Assembly (NCBI GenBank): GCA_031255425.1
Contig: JAIRSN010000164.1
Span: 1-10,408 of the forward strand
DNA length: 10,408 bases
Direction: 5' to 3'
DNA from: Dysgonamonadaceae bacterium
GTDB lineage: Bacteria; Bacteroidota; Bacteroidia; Bacteroidales; Azobacteroidaceae
The translations under genes and the position numbers were made by a program. Below are positions 8,074 through 10,408 of this stretch, in pieces (position 1 is the first letter of the stretch; every line of letters starts with the position of its first letter). The notes under the pieces are model-generated. The model had not been told where the DNA came from. It saw only the letters and a program-made list of their open reading frames with translations, and did no database searches.

Positions 8074-8326
8074 TGCGAAAAAAGAGCCTCCGATTGGCAA
8101 AAAATCGCCGCAAACCGGAGGCTATCGTTTTCTGCGTGCCGTTATTCCATCCAATCAAACGGTTTGTAGGAACTCCATTTAATATAAGTGCATTCGGTTT
8201 GGTGTGAACATTTGTGGCAATTATATTCGTAAGTTCCGGTTCATTGTTTTGAATTACACCTAAAATTGCCCCTGTTTTGCTGTCACTGGAATTGCCGGTA
8301 TCAATATCATTAAAATTATTTCGATT
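8066..8326 (-). pseudogene. AT-rich gene remnant, surface-protein-like
   Basis: A minus-strand frame is open from just after a TGA (8327-8329) to a TAA at 8066-8068. It has 86 codons and no ATG near its beginning. The part at about 8124-8326 reads like genuine protein: stretches such as TGAILGVIQNNEPELTN and NALILNGVPTNRLIGWNNG alternate small, Asn/Thr and hydrophobic residues, as in repetitive extracellular proteins (beta-helix or GLUG-like). That family assignment is a guess. The last 16 or so codons run through the terminator stem, so the original stop is probably lost or shifted by one base. I see no clear continuation in any frame upstream. The stretch is more AT-rich than its neighbours. 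Best read as the decayed 3' end of a transferred gene. Confidence 0.4.
8078..8123 (-). terminator. Intrinsic terminator, minus strand, orphan
   Basis: Arms AGCCTCCG (8085-8092) and CGGAGGCT (8116-8123) form a perfect 8-bp stem. On the minus strand the stem is followed by C and six T's (8083-8078). It would end a leftward transcript from the region where only a gene remnant is left, and would insulate the receptor promoter from it. Confidence 0.65.
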
Positions 8327-8329
8327 TCA

Positions 8330-8550
8330 TACTTAATAAAATTTTAATTGCGTCTCTTTCCGGAGAAAAAAGCCATTGTCGTTAATCTATTTAGAATGTT
8401 TGTCAGTCATCGTATCCTGTTTGTGTATCCGGTTCCGGTAAAGACAAGCTGTTTTATATAAACATAAGAATGAGACTTCTTTAAATTTATCGGCTATGAA
8501 TTACGAGTTAAACGCAGCCTCTTTTATTTTTAAGGTTGAAAGCACAAGCC
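8330..8550. other. AT-rich gap, nothing recognisable
   Basis: Short frames only, all broken by stops within about 20 codons on both strands. A few read like protein tails on the minus strand (near 8340-8390) and may be more of the decayed gene, but this cannot be shown. No promoter, RNA or repeat is evident before the array begins at about 8551. Confidence 0.4.
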
Positions 8551-8796
8551 ACTTTTCAACTGAATTCTCGTTTGCGGGAGCCCCGCAAGTAACTTTCCAA
8601 CTGAATTCTCGTTTGCGGGAGCCCCGCAAGTAACTTTCCAACTGAATTCTCGTTTGCGGGAGCCCCGCAAGTAATTTTCCAACTGAATTCTCGTTTGCGG
8701 GAGCCCCGCAAGTAACTTTCACTTTCAATTGTTATTTGCGGGAGCCCCGCAAATCACTTTTTGATAGTATTCTTACTTGCAGGAGCCCCGCAAATG
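8551..8796 (+). repeat. 41-bp tandem repeat array with hairpin cores
   Basis: Six units of exactly 41 bp start at 8551, 8592, 8633, 8674, 8715 and 8756. Units 1-4 are nearly identical (single-base changes near the unit start); units 5 and 6 keep the hairpin but have different spacers. The conserved core TTGCGGG-AGC-CCCGCAA is a perfect 7-bp stem with a 3-base loop; unit 6 has one change in the left arm (TTGCAGG). The 41-bp spacing continues once more to 8820, where the next module GCGGACACGCAGTGTC begins. This is not a CRISPR: the spacers are repeated rather than unique and no cas gene is present. The open frames across it are repeat translations. Confidence 0.9.
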
Positions 8797-9084
8797 ACAT
8801 TTTGATAAAAGTCTTTTTTGCGGACACGCAGTGTCTTTTCTTTTCGGGAGACATTGTTCCTGATTTTTCTTTTTTTTTGTCCCATTGCTTCGTTAAATAT
8901 AAAAGCGGCTGCGCCGCCGGGAGCCCCGCAAATGACATTTTGATAAAAGCCTTTTTTGCGGACACGCAGTGTCTTTTCTTTTCGGGAGACATTGTTCCTG
9001 ATTTTTCTTTTTTTTGTCCCATTGCTTCGTTAAATATAAAAGCGGCTGCGCCGCCGGGAGCCCCGCAAATGATATTTTAATAAA
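8782..9084 (+). repeat. 138-bp tandem duplication of the composite hairpin module
   Basis: Copy 1 is 8782-8919 (138 bp), copy 2 is 8920-9056 (137 bp), and a partial third copy is 9057-9084. The two full copies differ by one substitution (8811 T, 8949 C region) and one T in a T-run (nine versus eight). Each contains GGAGCCCCGCAAATGACATT, then the hairpin GACAC-GCA-GTGTC, a T-rich middle of about 60 bases, TATAAAAG, and the hairpin GCGGC-TGC-GCCGC. The last two modules recur in the inverted array at 303-352, where the middle is much shorter. The partial third copy has diverged slightly (GATATT, AATAAA). Confidence 0.9.
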
Positions 9085-9195
9085 TGGCGATGCAGCGGCT
9101 TTCATTTTTTAAAGTGCCCTGGTCCCTATCACCCTTTATACTTTCCTTTGAGCAAAAAAAACTGCTTTTTTAGCGGTTCGCACGAAATTTTTTCA
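9085..9195. other. Spacer before the tRNA, no feature
   Basis: A short A/T-tract spacer. A-run and T-run segments at about 9154-9171 can pair weakly around CTGC, but this is not a convincing terminator. No gene is seen. Confidence 0.4.
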
Positions 9196-9203
9196 TATAT
9201 TTG
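9196..9203 (+). promoter_or_regulatory. Promoter -7 box for tRNA-Val
   Basis: TATATTTG matches TAnnTTTG and ends 7 bases before the mature tRNA 5' end, so transcription would start at or within a base or two of the tRNA. A clear -33 TTTG is not seen. Confidence 0.6.
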
Positions 9204-9210
9204 CACCCTC

Positions 9211-9285
9211 GAACTGTTAGCTCAGTTGGTTCAGAGCGCTGCCTTGACAGGGCAGAGGTCGCCGGTTCGAGCCCGGCACAGTTCA
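9211..9285 (+). tRNA. tRNA-Val (anticodon GAC)
   Basis: A complete cloverleaf of 75 bases. The acceptor GAACTGT pairs perfectly with ACAGTTC. The D stem is GCTC/GAGC. The anticodon stem CTGCC/GGCAG holds the loop TTGACAG, with anticodon GAC at 9246-9248 reading GUC and GUU (valine). The T stem is GCCGG/CCGGC with loop TTCGAGC. The discriminator is A, as expected for valine. CCA is not encoded (CTT follows), so it must be added by the CCA-adding enzyme. A T-run at about 9294-9300 follows. Confidence 0.96.
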
Positions 9286-9374
9286 CTTCCTCTCTTTTTT
9301 ATGAGTTCCGTTCGATTTCTCTTATAAATTTGGCGCTATTCCGGTTCTTAATTCATATTATCCGCTATTTTGAT

Positions 9375-9382
9375 TACTTTTG
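9375..9382 (+). promoter_or_regulatory. Promoter -7 box for purM
   Basis: TACTTTTG matches TAnnTTTG, 16 bases before the ATG, implying a leader of roughly 10 bases. The octamer is identical to the one before mtaB. The -33 element is weak. Confidence 0.55.
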
Positions 9383-9398
9383 CAAAAAATCAACGAAT

Positions 9399-10408
9399 AT
9401 GAACGAACAACGTTATATGCAACGCGGGGTTTCTGCCTCAAAAGAAGATGTTCACAACGCCATCCGGAATATTGATAAAGGATTATTTCCCAAGGCTTTT
9501 TGTAAAATAATCCCGGATGTATTGGGCAACGATCCCGAATATTGCAACATTATGCATGCCGACGGCGCCGGTACAAAATCTTCTTTGGCTTATCTGTACT
9601 GGAAAGAAACAGGCGATTTGTCCGTATGGAAAGGGATTGCTCAGGACGCCTTGATTATGAATGTGGATGATTTGCTTTGCGTTGGTGCCACGGAAAATAT
9701 CCTGCTGTCTTCTACCATCGGGCGCAATAAGCATTTGATTCCGGGCGAAGTAATTTCGGCTATTATTCAGGGGACAAACGAATTGTGCGAAGAACTGAGC
9801 CGCCTGGGCATAACGATTTATCCTACCGGCGGCGAAACTGCCGATGTAGGCGATTTGGTGCGCACAATCATCGTAGACAGCACCGTTACTTGCCGGATGA
9901 AACGTTCGGATGTGATTGATAATGCTCATATTCAGGCAGGAGATGTAATCGTTGGCATGAGTTCTTGCGGACAGTCCACGTATGAACCGGCATACAACGG
10001 CGGCATGGGAAGTAACGGATTGACTTCCGCCCGTCATGATATTTTCGCGCATTACCTGGCAGAAAAATATCCCGAAAGCTACGACCCCAATGTTTCGGCA
10101 GATCTGATTTATTCCGGGAAAAAACGATTGACGGATGTCATTGAAGGTCTGAATATTGACGCAGGAAAATTAGTACTTTCGCCCACGCGGACGTATGCAC
10201 CGGTTATCAAACCGGTACTAAAAGAATTGCGTCCGCATATTCATGGGATGGTGCATGTTTCCGGCGGAGCGCAAACGAAAGTCTTGCATTTTGTGGATAA
10301 ACTAAAAATCACTAAAAACAATCTATTCCCTGTTCCTCCGCTTTTCCGCTTGATTCAAGAACAATCGGGTACGGAGTGGAAAGAAATGTACAAGGTTTTT
10401 AATATGGG
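9399..10408 (+). CDS. purM: Phosphoribosylformylglycinamidine cyclo-ligase (AIR synthase), cut by the right edge
   Basis: PurM closes the imidazole ring in step 5 of purine synthesis: FGAM plus ATP gives AIR, ADP and phosphate, in the cytoplasm. There are 336 codons plus 2 bases before the window ends, with no stop. Bacteroidetes PurM is, from memory, around 388 residues, so about 50 C-terminal residues lie outside. Family marks are MHADGAGTKSS (52-62, nucleotide-binding loop), AQDALIMNVDDLLCVGA (81-97), PTGGETADVGD (about 147-157), HVSGGAQTK (about 287) and FNMG at the edge, which begins the FNMG-type loop. It is the Bacteroidetes subtype, which differs from E. coli PurM and is sometimes labelled only AIR-synthase-related. 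The ATG at 9399 follows a good -7 box; there is no Shine-Dalgarno. It is read separately from the tRNA by its own promoter. Confidence 0.88.
   Translation, partial: MNEQRYMQRGVSASKEDVHNAIRNIDKGLFPKAFCKIIPDVLGNDPEYCNIMHADGAGTKSSLAYLYWKETGDLSVWKGIAQDALIMNVDDLLCVGATENILLSSTIGRNKHLIPGEVISAIIQGTNELCEELSRLGITIYPTGGETADVGDLVRTIIVDSTVTCRMKRSDVIDNAHIQAGDVIVGMSSCGQSTYEPAYNGGMGSNGLTSARHDIFAHYLAEKYPESYDPNVSADLIYSGKKRLTDVIEGLNIDAGKLVLSPTRTYAPVIKPVLKELRPHIHGMVHVSGGAQTKVLHFVDKLKITKNNLFPVPPLFRLIQEQSGTEWKEMYKVFNM

Noticed and set aside
8030..8160. Divergent plus-strand promoter in the dyad (TATCTTTTG)
   Set aside because: It has one base too many for TAnnTTTG and no plus-strand gene follows for over 1 kb.
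8551..8796. CRISPR-like array (regular direct repeats with palindromic cores)
   Set aside because: The whole 41-bp unit repeats, spacers included; there are no unique spacers, no cas genes, and the conserved core is only about 18 bases.
8501..9105. Small ORFs on both strands with repeated peptides such as KKRHCVSAKK
   Set aside because: They are translations of the tandem repeats, present in several frames at once, without a promoter or start context. The peptide echo at the left array follows from shared DNA, not from a protein family.
9483..10052. 189-codon minus-strand ORF
   Set aside because: It is opposite purM, whose motifs are clear on the plus strand.

Overview
The window looks like a chromosomal segment of a Bacteroidetes bacterium, most likely order Bacteroidales. 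The evidence is four sites matching the Bacteroidetes sigma -7 consensus TAnnTTTG ahead of genes, no convincing Shine-Dalgarno sequences, a SusC-free but Bacteroidetes-like TonB-dependent receptor, a PurM of the Bacteroidetes type, and a tRNA gene without an encoded CCA. The genus cannot be fixed by reading alone. The genes are moderately GC-rich; the stretch around 8130-8520 is visibly more AT-rich.

Layout. Positions 1-113 hold no supportable gene. A hairpin array with a 41-bp period occupies about 148-355 and ends just before a promoter (379-386). That promoter drives a tightly packed plus-strand operon: mtaB (450-1769, tRNA methylthiotransferase), a family 2 glycosyltransferase (1766-2794) and uvrA (2791-5670, nucleotide excision repair). 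Each junction is a 4-base ATGA overlap, so translation is probably coupled. A gap without a clear protein gene follows (5671-6132). It holds a good promoter-like site, a candidate structured RNA bounded by a perfect 10-bp inverted repeat, a 21-bp triple repeat and a strong bidirectional terminator. A TonB-dependent outer-membrane receptor (6133-8016) runs on the minus strand, converging on uvrA. Its promoter lies in one arm of a long dyad.

From 8066 to 9195 there is no intact gene. The stretch has an orphan minus-strand terminator, an AT-rich protein-like remnant on the minus strand, then a second 41-bp-period hairpin array that passes into a 138-bp near-identical tandem duplication. The two arrays, about 8 kb apart, share hairpin modules in opposite orientation, so they belong to one dispersed repeat family. 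tRNA-Val(GAC) and the start of purM (purine biosynthesis, cut by the right edge) follow.

The intact genes are housekeeping (tRNA modification, DNA repair, purine synthesis, nutrient uptake) and do not form one pathway. The parts that ordinary annotation would miss are the 41-bp hairpin repeat family, the candidate RNA at about 5772-5983, the dyad over the receptor promoter and the minus-strand gene remnant.
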